Assembly (NCBI GenBank): GCA_020351875.1
Contig: CP070671.1
Span: forward strand, 1,692,603 to 1,756,602
Direction: 5' to 3'
Origin: Chromatiales bacterium
GTDB lineage: Bacteria > Pseudomonadota > Gammaproteobacteria > Steroidobacterales > GCA-2729495
Length of the DNA stretch: 64,000 nt
Shown here: positions 52,083-61,212 of the stretch, piece by piece
Layout of the letters: the number at the start of each line of letters is the position of its first letter
How positions within the stretch are numbered: position 1 is the first letter of the stretch
The notes under the pieces: model-generated
The model's input: the letters and a program-made list of their open reading frames with translations, nothing else
Told to the model about the DNA's origin: nothing
The model's database searches: none
Program-made: the position numbers and the translations under genes

Positions 52083-55000
52083 TTATGCCTGCGGGCTCTT
52101 TTGCAGGCTGGGCGATCGTTTGGCCGGCGTGGCTACGGCCTCGCGGACCCGGGCCAGCAACTGCTCGCGCGTACAGGCACTTTTTCTGACTACTTCCTCT
52201 ACGCGGCCGTTCAGGCGGGCTCGATCTTCCGGGGTCAAGGTCTTGGCAGTGACGACCACGACCGGGATGTCGTTCCATTCGGGATGCTCGCGTATCTCGG
52301 CGAGGAATTCGAAGCCGTCCATCACCGGCATCATCAGGTCCAGCAGGATCAGCGCGGGCGTTTGGTCGGCCATCAGGTCCAGCGCTTCGCGGCCGTTCCC
52401 GGCTTCCGCGATCGTCCAGCCCGTTTTCTCCAGCGCCCGCGACATGAGTTCGCGGGACTCAGCGTCGTCTTCCACCACAAGTACCGTGCCTCCCGCAGCC
52501 TTGTCCTGGCCACAACGCTCCAGCGCCTTGTGCAGCTGCTCGCGATCCACCGGTTTGGTCAGGTAGTCCACCGCGCCCAGCGAGTAACCGCGGGTCCGGT
52601 CATCGATCATGCTCAGCATGATGACCGGAATCTCGCGGAGATCCGGATCCGCCTTCAAGGCTCGCAGCACCGACCAGCCGTCCATCTCCGGCATCATCAC
52701 GTCGAGGGTGATCGCGGTGGGCCGCAGTTCGTGTGCCAGTTGCAGCCCCTGCTCACCGCTGAAAGCCGTCGCCACCGCGAAGCCGTCTTTCTTGAGGTAG
52801 CGGCCGATGATTTCGCAGGCTTCCGGGTCGTCATCGATGATCAGGATTGTTGTCTGGTCCCCAGCATCGCCTGCACTCTCTGCCGGAACCTCCGCTTTGA
52901 CGGTGGTCGGCTGCGGTGAGGTTGCCTGCCTGAGCTTCGTGCCCGGCACGTTTGATGGCACGTACACGGTAAACGTGGAGCCCTCGCCTACGGTGCTTTC
53001 CACGCTCAGTTTGCCGCCCAGCATCTGGCAGAAACGCCGCGATATGGCCAGGCCGAGTCCGGTGCCACCGTAGTCTCGCGTGGTGGACTCGTCGGCCTGG
53101 GTGAACTCCTGAAAGATGTGCTCGAGTTTGTCTGCTGGAATGCCGATGCCAGTATCGATGACCGCAAAAGTGAGCCGGTCTTTGTCCTGCTCTATCTTCC
53201 GGTCGATCCGCAATGTCACGGTGCCGCTCTCCGTGAACTTGGCCGCGTTTGATAGCAGGTTGAACAACGTCTGCCGCAGCTTGGTGATGTCCTGGCAAAT
53301 CACCCCGCCGGCCCCGGTTCGTTCTACCAGTAACTTGTTGCCGTGTTTCTTGACTAATGGCTGTGCTGTGGCGCTGACCTCGTCGATCAATTCGTCGAGA
53401 TCTATCTCTTCCGGGAACACGTCCATCTTGCCCGACTCGATCTTCGACAGGTCGAGCACGTCGTTGATCAGTGAAAGCAGGTGGGTGCCGGCGCTGTTGA
53501 TCTTTTTCAGGTCCGGGATAAAGTCTTCCTGTTCAAGTTCCTCGGCTTCCTCCATCAGCATTTCGCTGTAGCCGAGGATTGCATTCATCGGCGTGCGCAG
53601 TTCGTGGCTCATATTGGCGAGAAATGCACTCTTGGCCTCGTTGGCCGCATCGGCTGCGTCTTTGGCTGCCCGTAACGCGTCTTCTGTTTGCTTGCGCTCG
53701 GTAAGGTCGTGCCACACGCCGAGCATTGCGGTCTTACCTTCGAGTTCCACCGGCGTCATGCTGACTTCAACCAGGAATTCCTCTCCGTCCTTCTTGCGGT
53801 GCATCCACTCGAACAGGTGATGTCCCAGGCGGCGCGCAGTTTCATCCACCTCCAACGACTTCTCGTCAGAGCGACGTCCGTCCGGCTGAAACTCGGGCGA
53901 GAACTCAGACGGGTGATGTGACAGCAGGTCCTCCTTGTCGTCGTAACGCAACAGGCGGACTGCCGCTTCGTTGCAGTCGACGATGCCGTTATCATCGAAG
54001 ATCAGGTGGGCGTCAAAGGACTGCTCGAACAGTAACCGGAAGCGTTCCATGCTCGCCCTGAGCTCTTCTTCCACCAGTTTCTGCTCGGTTACGTCTATCT
54101 GGACGCCGGTGAAACGCAGCGGCGCGCCCTCATCGTCCCAGTCAGTGGTCTTGCCGATGCTGAGTATGGAGCGGTAATTGCCGTCTTTCGCCCGCAGGCG
54201 AAATTCCTGACGCAGCAATGGCGTTTTCTTCTCGACATGCTCGCGGAAGGCGGCAAACGCGCCGTCTACGTCGTCGGGATGCGCAATCCTGGTCCAGTCC
54301 TCGATACAACCGGTGAGGTCAGCACTGCAGTAACCGAGCATCGAAGCCCAGCGATCGTTGACGATGTATTCGTCGGTCTGCGGCCGGTAGTCGTAGACTC
54401 CGAGATCGGCGGCTTTCAGCGCGAGTTCGAGCCGTTCCCTGCTCTCTGCGAGGTCCGCTGTCGCTGCGCGCACGCGCTCGGTGATGTTCTGGTTGCGCCA
54501 CAGGAGTAGTGCGATGAACAGAGCAAGGACTGCAGTACCCCCGAGCCCGGCAAGTAACGTGAACCGCGCCAGTTTCTCGGGCGGGCCTCCGGCAAACTCT
54601 TCGGTAATGACCCAGCTCACACTCAGATCTGCACCCGCGCTGACCGTGCGATCGGTCACCACGTGCAGTGCGCCTGGCACTTCGTCGCCCAGGATCCGTT
54701 GCTTCTGGCCGTCCAGGAACCTGCCGTCCAGCTGCAGCTGCATGCCAGGAGGCACGCGAATCTCGAACAGGCCCTCGACGATGCCGGTGGAGTCGATTTT
54801 CCCGACAATGACGGCTTCGCCTTCCGGCGTCTGAATATTCAACGCCACCGCCGAGTACACGCGCCCGTCGGCCTCGAAGGGCGGACCCATGATCAGGTCA
54901 CCAAAACGATCGACGGCCTCGTCGACGGTATCTTTCAACCAGGGTTGATCGCCAAGGTGTCGGCCCTCGGCCAGCAGACCATAAGGATTGGTCGTGTACG

Positions 55001-55346
55001 TAATCTGCCATTCACCGTTTTCGCCGCGTCTCAGGTAGGCAGCACCATCCAGAAAGAAAGTCGTGGCACGCGACTCCAGGCTGTCATAGGCATCGAGGAA
55101 CTCCGCCTCCGTCAGGCTCGTGGTGTGCTCTGCCAGCGCCGCCAGCCCGGACAACGGGGCATAGCTTTCCTCCAGCCAGTTGAGCATGGTGCCGGTCAGC
55201 CACTGCCCGGCGTTGTCTGCCTGCGCGATCCAGGCACGGTAGGCGTCTTTCCGGAAAGCTTCGCTCAGTTGTCGTGAGCCGAAGGTCCCGGCAGCGAGCA
55301 GGATCAGCAGTATCGACCAGCGAATCAGTGGACCAAGGCGGTTCAA
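52083..55346 (-). CDS. Hybrid histidine kinase with CHASE-like sensor, two PAS and two receiver domains
   Basis: A 1087-residue membrane kinase, starting at TTG 55346 directly after the TorT-like stop. N-terminal helix (about residues 9-27), periplasmic sensor (about 35-275, CHASE-like), second helix (about 278-298), two PAS/PAC domains (about 315-570), HisKA with phospho-His 581 in ANMSHELRTPMNAILGYSE, HATPase (about 690-815; NLLSNAAKFT, GTGLGLAISRRF), then two receiver domains with phospho-Asp 882 (DVMMPEMDG) and 1003 (DLMMPVMDG). No Hpt and no DNA-binding output domain. It presumably reads the ligand state of the adjacent TorT-like protein and passes phosphate to an unlinked partner. Confidence 0.92.
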   Translation of the reverse strand: MNRLGPLIRWSILLILLAAGTFGSRQLSEAFRKDAYRAWIAQADNAGQWLTGTMLNWLEESYAPLSGLAALAEHTTSLTEAEFLDAYDSLESRATTFFLDGAAYLRRGENGEWQITYTTNPYGLLAEGRHLGDQPWLKDTVDEAVDRFGDLIMGPPFEADGRVYSAVALNIQTPEGEAVIVGKIDSTGIVEGLFEIRVPPGMQLQLDGRFLDGQKQRILGDEVPGALHVVTDRTVSAGADLSVSWVITEEFAGGPPEKLARFTLLAGLGGTAVLALFIALLLWRNQNITERVRAATADLAESRERLELALKAADLGVYDYRPQTDEYIVNDRWASMLGYCSADLTGCIEDWTRIAHPDDVDGAFAAFREHVEKKTPLLRQEFRLRAKDGNYRSILSIGKTTDWDDEGAPLRFTGVQIDVTEQKLVEEELRASMERFRLLFEQSFDAHLIFDDNGIVDCNEAAVRLLRYDDKEDLLSHHPSEFSPEFQPDGRRSDEKSLEVDETARRLGHHLFEWMHRKKDGEEFLVEVSMTPVELEGKTAMLGVWHDLTERKQTEDALRAAKDAADAANEAKSAFLANMSHELRTPMNAILGYSEMLMEEAEELEQEDFIPDLKKINSAGTHLLSLINDVLDLSKIESGKMDVFPEEIDLDELIDEVSATAQPLVKKHGNKLLVERTGAGGVICQDITKLRQTLFNLLSNAAKFTESGTVTLRIDRKIEQDKDRLTFAVIDTGIGIPADKLEHIFQEFTQADESTTRDYGGTGLGLAISRRFCQMLGGKLSVESTVGEGSTFTVYVPSNVPGTKLRQATSPQPTTVKAEVPAESAGDAGDQTTILIIDDDPEACEIIGRYLKKDGFAVATAFSGEQGLQLAHELRPTAITLDVMMPEMDGWSVLRALKADPDLREIPVIMLSMIDDRTRGYSLGAVDYLTKPVDREQLHKALERCGQDKAAGGTVLVVEDDAESRELMSRALEKTGWTIAEAGNGREALDLMADQTPALILLDLMMPVMDGFEFLAEIREHPEWNDIPVVVVTAKTLTPEDRARLNGRVEEVVRKSACTREQLLARVREAVATPAKRSPSLQKSPQA

Positions 55347-56468
55347 CTAGTCCCCCACGCTGAACATGGCCCGGAACCCACGCGGCGGCAGGGTGGTTGA
55401 GGAATCCCAGCCGGGTAGAGTCTCGCGGTCGATTACGATCACGCGTGGCGCCGCATGCTTGAAGTAGGGCTTCTCCTCCAGGATGCGCACCATCATGTCG
55501 ACGGCCATGCGCGCCTGGATCACGTTCGAGTCGGCGGGAGCGGCGATGATAGTGCCACGCTTGATGCCTTGGTGAACCCCCGGACCGTAATAGTAGGCCA
55601 GTACCCCGATGTCCCCATCGAGGCCACGCCGTCGCAGCACGCTCACGGCGGCTTCCGCGCTGACCGTGGTGCCGACGATAAAGTCCAGCTGCGTCGAGGC
55701 CTGGTCGCCGAGTTCATCCAGCACGGCTTCGATCAGGCTGGTCTGGGTGGCCTTGCCGGTGTCGCCTTTCCTGGTCGCGATGATGCGGATGTTGCTGTCG
55801 GCCACTGCGGCATTGAAGCCCCGGTCACCGGCTTCTACCCAACCCGCTCCTTCCGGCCCCGGAAACCACGCAACCCTGATCTCGCCGCTGTCTGGCGCCA
55901 AGAGTTCCTGGAGGTATTGCCCAGCCTGGAAACCGGAGTCGTAGTAGGTGACGGCGGCGCGGGCCGTGATGTCGGGTGAGTTGATGCCGTTGATCAGGTC
56001 CAGCACTGGTATGCTGCGCGCGCGCGTCGCAGTCACCAGGTCATTGAGCCCGTCGGCGTCGATGGCACTGAGAATCAGGCCGTCTACGGGTTGGCCCTGG
56101 ATACCGTCAGCGAGGCACTCTTTCACTTGCTGGCGTTGCACCTCCAGGCGGTCGTAGCCGCCGGCTTCATAGATGGCCAGGTTCACTTCCATGCGCCGGG
56201 CTTCATCGACCAGGCCGAAATTCACTGCCAGCCAATAAGCATCTTTCAGATGCGGAATCGACACGCAGATGTTCCAGCGTTTCTCGGCCTTCTCCAGCGG
56301 CACATAGCTCTGTTGGGATCGTTGACGTTCGGTATTGAACGGTGGGTCCCAGACATCGACGGTGACCGGGTACCACTGCCCGGCTGACAGAGAGGCTGGT
56401 ATCAGCAGGCACAGTGCGGCGGCCAGGCTGCAGCGGCGCCGCTTGGAGAGACGGGGATCATGCATCAC
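55347..56468 (-). CDS. TorT-like periplasmic sugar-binding-fold sensor protein
   Basis: A 373-residue secreted protein with a signal peptide (about residues 1-29, ending SLSAG). The mature part starts WYPVTVDVWDPPFN and has the type I periplasmic-binding fold: KRWNICVSIPHLKDAYWLAV, VDGLILSAIDADGL, GSPDITA-like (NSPDITARAAV), WFPGPEGAGW and GVLAYYYGPGVHQGIKRGTI. This matches TorT, which binds TMAO and controls the kinase TorS. No TMAO reductase genes are here. The gene abuts the hybrid kinase gene with no gap. Confidence 0.85.
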   Translation of the reverse strand: MMHDPRLSKRRRCSLAAALCLLIPASLSAGQWYPVTVDVWDPPFNTERQRSQQSYVPLEKAEKRWNICVSIPHLKDAYWLAVNFGLVDEARRMEVNLAIYEAGGYDRLEVQRQQVKECLADGIQGQPVDGLILSAIDADGLNDLVTATRARSIPVLDLINGINSPDITARAAVTYYDSGFQAGQYLQELLAPDSGEIRVAWFPGPEGAGWVEAGDRGFNAAVADSNIRIIATRKGDTGKATQTSLIEAVLDELGDQASTQLDFIVGTTVSAEAAVSVLRRRGLDGDIGVLAYYYGPGVHQGIKRGTIIAAPADSNVIQARMAVDMMVRILEEKPYFKHAAPRVIVIDRETLPGWDSSTTLPPRGFRAMFSVGD

Positions 56469-56537
56469 CCGGCTAGTCTACAGTTGAACCGGACAGGCTT
56501 CAGCCGACGGCTGCCGGTTGCACCGACAAAGCCGCTC

Positions 56538-57947
56538 CTACGCAGACGGTGATCCTGCGGGCTGCGCGGCGCTTTCCTCCACCGCGCGTTGCTTGCGGAA
56601 CACGCTGCGCCACCAGAGCCCACCTACGCCGCCGGCGACGAAGTTGGCGGTGCAGGCCGCAGCAAACACGCCTATGAGCCCGAACAGCTGCGCGAAGATG
56701 AAAGCCAACGGCGCATAGACGAGGACCGTTCGGCACAGAGAGGTGACCATTGCCTGCAGCGGCTTGCCGATGGCATTGAATGCGCCGTTGAGGGACATTG
56801 CTACGCCGAGGGCCGCATAGCTGATTGGCACGATGCGCATGTGCATCGTGGCGGTATCGAGAGCCTTTTCGTTCTCGGTGAATAACCCAGCGACAAGTGG
56901 CCCGACACCAAACATGACCGCAGCCACGATGAGTCCGTAGATCAGTATGAAGCGATAGCACCACTTGATGCCGTCTTCCACCCGGTCGAAGTGTTGCCCA
57001 CCGAAGTTCTGCCCGACGAACGGCGTGACGGCGGCACTCAAGGCCATCAGCGCCAGCAGCGACAGGCCCTCGAAGCGCGACGCAATGCCGAAACCGGCCA
57101 CGGCCTCCGGACCGAACTGGGCGACCTGGTAAGTAATGAAGGCGGTGGTTAGCGGCGCGACCAGGCTGCTGGTCATCGAAGGTATGCCGACGTGCAGGAT
57201 GCGTTGCCAGGAATCCCGCAGCAGGTCCAGGTGCAACGCGCGGAACTGGATCAGCTTGTCGCGGAAGTAAACAACGCCGACCGAGGCGCACATGGTGATG
57301 ATGTTCGACGCGACCGTGGCAATGGCCGCGCCTTCGACACCGAGGGCGGGAAAGCCGAAGTAGCCAAAGATCAGGATCGGATCCAGCACGATGTTCAGCA
57401 CCGCGGCGGTGGTCATGATCTTTGCCGGTGTGGTTGCATCGCCGGACGCCCGCAACACCGAGTTGGTGATCATCGGCATCACCAGGAAAATGCCACCGTA
57501 GTAGTAGATGCTCATGTAGCTGACGATGATCGGTAGCGTGGTGTCGTCGGCACCGAGCGTGCGGAACACGGGTTCGATGGTCGCGAGCCCCAGGGCCACC
57601 ACGCTGACGCCGATGACAACGCCGAGGAAAATCGCGTGTAGCGTCACGCGCTCGGCCTCTTCGCGTTCCTGCGCACCGAATAACCTGGAGACCACCGACG
57701 ACGTGCCGATGCCGATGCCCATCGTGATCGCGCCGACGATGAAATTCACTGGGAAGGTAAAGCTGATCGCCGCCAGCTCCATCGTTCCGATCTGGCCGAC
57801 AAAGAAGGTGTCGGCCAGGTTGTAGGAGATGAGGGCAATCATCCCCATCATCATTGGCAGCATCAGCGAGCGAATGGATTCGCCGACAGGTCCCTGGGTG
57901 AGGCGGGGTCTGCCCTTGCCGGGAGATTTTTTCGCTGGCTGCATCAT
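56538..57947 (-). CDS. MATE-family multidrug/cation antiporter
   Basis: A 469-residue membrane protein (ATG 57947 chosen; the next codon is also ATG) with 12 helices. Family segments include LMLPMMMGMIALISYNLADT, FVGQIGTMELAAISFTFPVN, GIGIGTSSVVSRLFGAQERE and, in the second half, GFGIASRFEGLSLLALMALS and FVGQNFGGQHFDRV. It exports drugs or metabolites using a Na+ or H+ gradient. It lies 69 nt upstream of the TorT-like gene in the same direction and could share its transcript, but no functional link is evident. Confidence 0.92.
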   Translation of the reverse strand: MMQPAKKSPGKGRPRLTQGPVGESIRSLMLPMMMGMIALISYNLADTFFVGQIGTMELAAISFTFPVNFIVGAITMGIGIGTSSVVSRLFGAQEREEAERVTLHAIFLGVVIGVSVVALGLATIEPVFRTLGADDTTLPIIVSYMSIYYYGGIFLVMPMITNSVLRASGDATTPAKIMTTAAVLNIVLDPILIFGYFGFPALGVEGAAIATVASNIITMCASVGVVYFRDKLIQFRALHLDLLRDSWQRILHVGIPSMTSSLVAPLTTAFITYQVAQFGPEAVAGFGIASRFEGLSLLALMALSAAVTPFVGQNFGGQHFDRVEDGIKWCYRFILIYGLIVAAVMFGVGPLVAGLFTENEKALDTATMHMRIVPISYAALGVAMSLNGAFNAIGKPLQAMVTSLCRTVLVYAPLAFIFAQLFGLIGVFAAACTANFVAGGVGGLWWRSVFRKQRAVEESAAQPAGSPSA

Positions 57948-58044
57948 GACGGCGGCGAGTCTATAGCGCCCGGGTGGGGATAGACAGCGCTCCGGCACGC
58001 CGCGCCGGGCCAGCGCCACCCCGTGAACCTGGAAAACAAAGCCC

Positions 58045-58076
58045 TTGGCCGTTGCCCGGGCGGCGCTCCCTATAAT
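58045..58076 (+). promoter_or_regulatory. Candidate promoter for the FAH-family gene
   Basis: A perfect TATAAT (58071-58076) lies 48 nt before the ATG at 58124. TTGGCC (58045-58050) is the nearest -35-like box, but the 20-bp spacing is longer than the optimal 17, so only the -10 box is convincing. Confidence 0.4.
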
Positions 58077-58123
58077 GAGCCCCGAGCCGCACCGTCTGCG
58101 GCGCGGTAATCGGGGCCTGAATC

Positions 58124-58963
58124 ATGAAATTCGCGAGTCTTGCCGCCGGGGGATATGGCCTGGTCGACAGCGACGGCATCCGCCCGGTGCCGGAATCGGT
58201 GCTGGCCCGCTACCCGACCCTGCGCGCCGCCCTGAGCGCAGACATGTTGAGTTGGGCCGCAGAAGCCGCGGCGGCCGGCGAGGCGGTGGCCACGGACAAG
58301 CTGGCCCTGATTCCCACGATTCCGGACGCGGGCAAGATCATTTGTATCGGCATGAACTACCGCGAACATATAAAAGAGATGGGTCGCAAACCGCCGCGCT
58401 ACCCGGCCTTCTTCCTGCGGGTAAACGACAGCCTCGTGGGCCACGAGCAGCCACTAATCCGCCCGCGCCTGTCCACACACTTCGACTGGGAAGGGGAATT
58501 GGCCGCGGTGATCGGGCACACGGCTCGCCACGTCTCGCGCGCGGATGCGCTGGAGCACGTGGCCGGTTACACGATCCTGCAGGACGGTTCCCTGCGGGAT
58601 TACCAGGAGCACACCACGCAGTTCGCCGCCGGCAAGAATTTTCACCAGAGCGGGGCGATGGGACCCTGGCTCGTGACCGCCGATGAAATCCCGGACCCGG
58701 CTGAGCTGACACTGGAGACGCGCGTGTCGGGTGAAGTGATGCAGCGGGGCGAGATTGCCGACTTGTGCATCGACGTGCCCGCCATCATCGAGTACCTGTC
58801 CGGCATCATGGAGCTCCGGCCGGGCGATGTGATCGCCACCGGCACGCCGTCGGGTGTGGGCGCCGGGCGCAAGCCGCCGCGATGGCTGGTGGCCGGTGAC
58901 GTGGTGGAGGTGGAAATCAGCGGCATCGGCGTGCTGCGCAATGCCGTGGTGGACGAAGACTGA
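58124..58963 (+). CDS. Fumarylacetoacetate hydrolase-family protein
   Basis: A 279-residue protein. The metal site is in IICIGMNYREHIKEMGR, HFDWEGELAAVIG (Glu ligands) and YTILQDGSLRDYQEHTTQFA; GDVIATGTPSGVGAGRKPPR closes the active site. FAH-family members hydrolyse or decarboxylate beta-keto acids and acylpyruvates; the exact substrate is unknown. The ORF neighbours a dienelactone-hydrolase-like gene converging 6 nt away, a loose hint to aromatic breakdown. Confidence 0.92.
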   Translation: MKFASLAAGGYGLVDSDGIRPVPESVLARYPTLRAALSADMLSWAAEAAAAGEAVATDKLALIPTIPDAGKIICIGMNYREHIKEMGRKPPRYPAFFLRVNDSLVGHEQPLIRPRLSTHFDWEGELAAVIGHTARHVSRADALEHVAGYTILQDGSLRDYQEHTTQFAAGKNFHQSGAMGPWLVTADEIPDPAELTLETRVSGEVMQRGEIADLCIDVPAIIEYLSGIMELRPGDVIATGTPSGVGAGRKPPRWLVAGDVVEVEISGIGVLRNAVVDED

Positions 58964-58969
58964 GCCGCG

Positions 58970-59629
58970 TCAGATACAGGACGCGAGAAACGTCAACGTC
59001 CGGTCCAGTGCCTGCCCGGCACTGTCAGGATGAAAATCCGCGCGGTCCTCGCAGTTGAAGCCGTGCCCGGCCTCCGGGTACAGGTACATGATGCCTTCGG
59101 GTCGTCCGGCCCGAATCTGTTGCAGGGTGGTCATCGGGATCAGCGCATCGTTGCCGCCGAAGTGATAGAGCACGGGGCACTGCGGGTGCAGGTCGAGCCA
59201 GCTGGTCAGGCGCCCGCCGTAATACGCCGCGGCACCGTTCAGCGCCAGGCGGCACGCGGCCAGGTCCGCCATCGCGCCGCCCCAGCAATAACCCACCGCG
59301 GCCACTTTGCCGTCGGTCCTCGCGGCTTCTGCCGCGGCTGCGATGTCCTGCAAGGATTCGTCGAGATCCAGTTTCAACATCACGTCGCGGCCTTCTTCCA
59401 CGGCGTCGTAAGACAGGATGATGCCCGGTGACACGCGGTCGAACAGCGCCGGCGCAATGGCCAGGTAGCCTGCTTCGGCAAATCGGTCGGTGACGCGCTT
59501 GATGTGATCGGTGAGTCCGAACACTTCCTGTATCACCACCAGTCCGCCACGGGGGTTGCCGTCCGGCGTGGCCTGGTAGGCGTCGAACCGGTGACCGTCC
59601 GCGGCCGTCAGTTGAATGTTCTCACCCAT
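58970..59629 (-). CDS. Dienelactone hydrolase-family protein
   Basis: A 219-residue alpha/beta-hydrolase, ATG 59629 preceded by GGAGAGCG. The catalytic triad is visible: Cys in VAAVGYCWGGAMAD, Asp in YHFGGNDALIPM and His in YPEAGHGFNCED. Dienelactone hydrolases open the lactone ring in chlorocatechol breakdown, but many family members act on other lactones. It converges with the FAH-family gene. Confidence 0.93.
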   Translation of the reverse strand: MGENIQLTAADGHRFDAYQATPDGNPRGGLVVIQEVFGLTDHIKRVTDRFAEAGYLAIAPALFDRVSPGIILSYDAVEEGRDVMLKLDLDESLQDIAAAAEAARTDGKVAAVGYCWGGAMADLAACRLALNGAAAYYGGRLTSWLDLHPQCPVLYHFGGNDALIPMTTLQQIRAGRPEGIMYLYPEAGHGFNCEDRADFHPDSAGQALDRTLTFLASCI

Positions 59630-59715
59630 ACATCGCTCTCCGGGAAGCGGGCACCCGTCCTCGAGGCAGGGGCCGTGCGACAATGCCGCCGCTCTACCCC
59701 CACGAATTCTAACTC

Positions 59716-60591
59716 TTGTACGAACAGCTGATCCCAATCATCACGCCGGTGGCCGTCTGTGCGCTGCTCGGTTACGGCTGGGCGCGCGCCGGGTGGACCT
59801 TCGACCGCGAGTTCGTGACCCGCATGATCATGAATATCGGCGCACCGGCGCTGGTGCTGGACGGCATCGGCGGTCTCGATGCACAGACACCGCAGTTCCT
59901 GCTGGCCGTCGGCCTGGCATGTACCGTATTGCTGACTTGCGCGGGGGTCGGGTACCTGGTGCTGCGTGTCTCCGGCCAGCCGGTGCGCAGTTACCTGCTG
60001 CCGGTGACCTTCGGCAACGTCGGCAATCTTGGCCTGCCGCTGTGCTATTTCGCCTTTGGCCCCGAGGGCCTCGGCCTGGCGGTGGGCTTCTACCTGGCGG
60101 GATCCATGGCGCATTTCATTTTCGGCCCGCTGGTGCTCGGGCGCGAAGCCGCGTGGCAGACGCTGCTGAAGACCCCGATCATCTACGCCGCAATCGCTGG
60201 GCTGGCCATGCTGAGCTTTCGGGTGCCGGCGCCGCCGTGGCTGCAGAACACCGTGGAACTGGTGGCCGGCATGGCTATTCCGCTGATGTTGCTGGCCCTG
60301 GGCCATGCGCTGGGCACTTTCGGGGTGCGGCGCCTGCGGGCATCGGCAATGGTCGCGGCGCTGCGCATGATCGTCGGCTTCTCGGTGGGCGTCGCGCTCG
60401 TCGAGCTGTTGCAGCTCGACGGCATACTGCGCGGCGTGGTGCTGATTGAAGCGGCCATGCCGGTGGCCGTATTCAACTTCCTGCTGGCAGCCCGCTACCA
60501 CCGCGACCCGGACGCGGTGGCCGGCGCGATCGTCGTCTCGACGGTGGTGTCATTCCTGACTATGCCGGCCCTGGTGCTCTACGCACTGTGA
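59716..60591 (+). CDS. AEC-family (auxin efflux carrier-type) membrane transporter
   Basis: A 291-residue transporter starting at TTG 59716, with about ten helices in two inverted halves. The family segments FDREFVTRMIMNIGAPALVL and LPVTFGNVGNLGLPLCYFAF hold the conserved Asn and Gly residues of the first half, and VELVAGMAIPLMLLALGHAL those of the second. Bacterial AEC proteins move malate, malonate or related organic anions; no adjacent enzyme specifies which. Confidence 0.85.
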   Translation: MYEQLIPIITPVAVCALLGYGWARAGWTFDREFVTRMIMNIGAPALVLDGIGGLDAQTPQFLLAVGLACTVLLTCAGVGYLVLRVSGQPVRSYLLPVTFGNVGNLGLPLCYFAFGPEGLGLAVGFYLAGSMAHFIFGPLVLGREAAWQTLLKTPIIYAAIAGLAMLSFRVPAPPWLQNTVELVAGMAIPLMLLALGHALGTFGVRRLRASAMVAALRMIVGFSVGVALVELLQLDGILRGVVLIEAAMPVAVFNFLLAARYHRDPDAVAGAIVVSTVVSFLTMPALVLYAL

Positions 60592-60770
60592 ACCCGTAAT
60601 GGCGGATCAGCCACGGATTGCCGCGGGGAAACTGGCGCCTGATAACAATTTTTGATGGATTTTGGCCTCGGCCGCCTTTTTGGTCATACTTGGGCGACGG
60701 CGCGCTAAGACGCCTGAAGCGATAAAGCGGTAGTGCGCCACCAGAGCCGCGGGGAGCGGAAGGGGGCGTT

Positions 60771-61211
60771 ATGCGACTGGTACAGGACATTCTCAGTGTG
60801 AAGGGCAACGACGTGTATTCCGTCGGGCCCGATATCACGATCTTCGAAGCCGTGCAGATGATGGCCGACAAGAGCGTCGGCGCACTGCTGGTGATGGAAA
60901 ACCGCAAACCCATCGGCATCGTGACCGAGCGCGACTATGCGAGAAAGGTTGCGCTGGAAGGCCGGTCGTCGCGCGATGCGCTGGTCAAGGAAATCATGTC
61001 CACGCGCGTGTTGTGTGTAAACCCGCACCGCACCATCGAAGACTGCATGGCACTGATGACCGACAAGCGCGCCCGCCACCTGCCGGTGGTGGATCACAAG
61101 AACGTGATCGGCGTGATTTCCATCGGCGACCTGGTCAAAGCCGTGATCGCCGAACAGAAGTTCGTGATCGACCAGCTGCACGACTACATCACCGGGCCGC
61201 ATCTCGGCTGA
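60771..61211 (+). CDS. Stand-alone protein with two CBS domains
   Basis: A 146-residue cytoplasmic protein made of one CBS pair: DIFEAVQMM-like (TIFEAVQMMADKSVGALLVM) and HRTIEDCMALMTDKRARHLP. The linker carries EIMSTRVLCVNP. CBS pairs bind adenosine nucleotides and regulate enzymes or channels. GGAAGGGGG precedes the ATG. The stop is 1 nt before the GTG of the flavoprotein gene, so they share a transcript. Confidence 0.88.
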   Translation: MRLVQDILSVKGNDVYSVGPDITIFEAVQMMADKSVGALLVMENRKPIGIVTERDYARKVALEGRSSRDALVKEIMSTRVLCVNPHRTIEDCMALMTDKRARHLPVVDHKNVIGVISIGDLVKAVIAEQKFVIDQLHDYITGPHLG

Positions 61212-61212
61212 C

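Noticed and set aside
60661-60720. GGCCTCGGCCGCCTTTTT as a terminator for the AEC gene
   Set aside because: The stem is only about four base pairs with a two-base loop.
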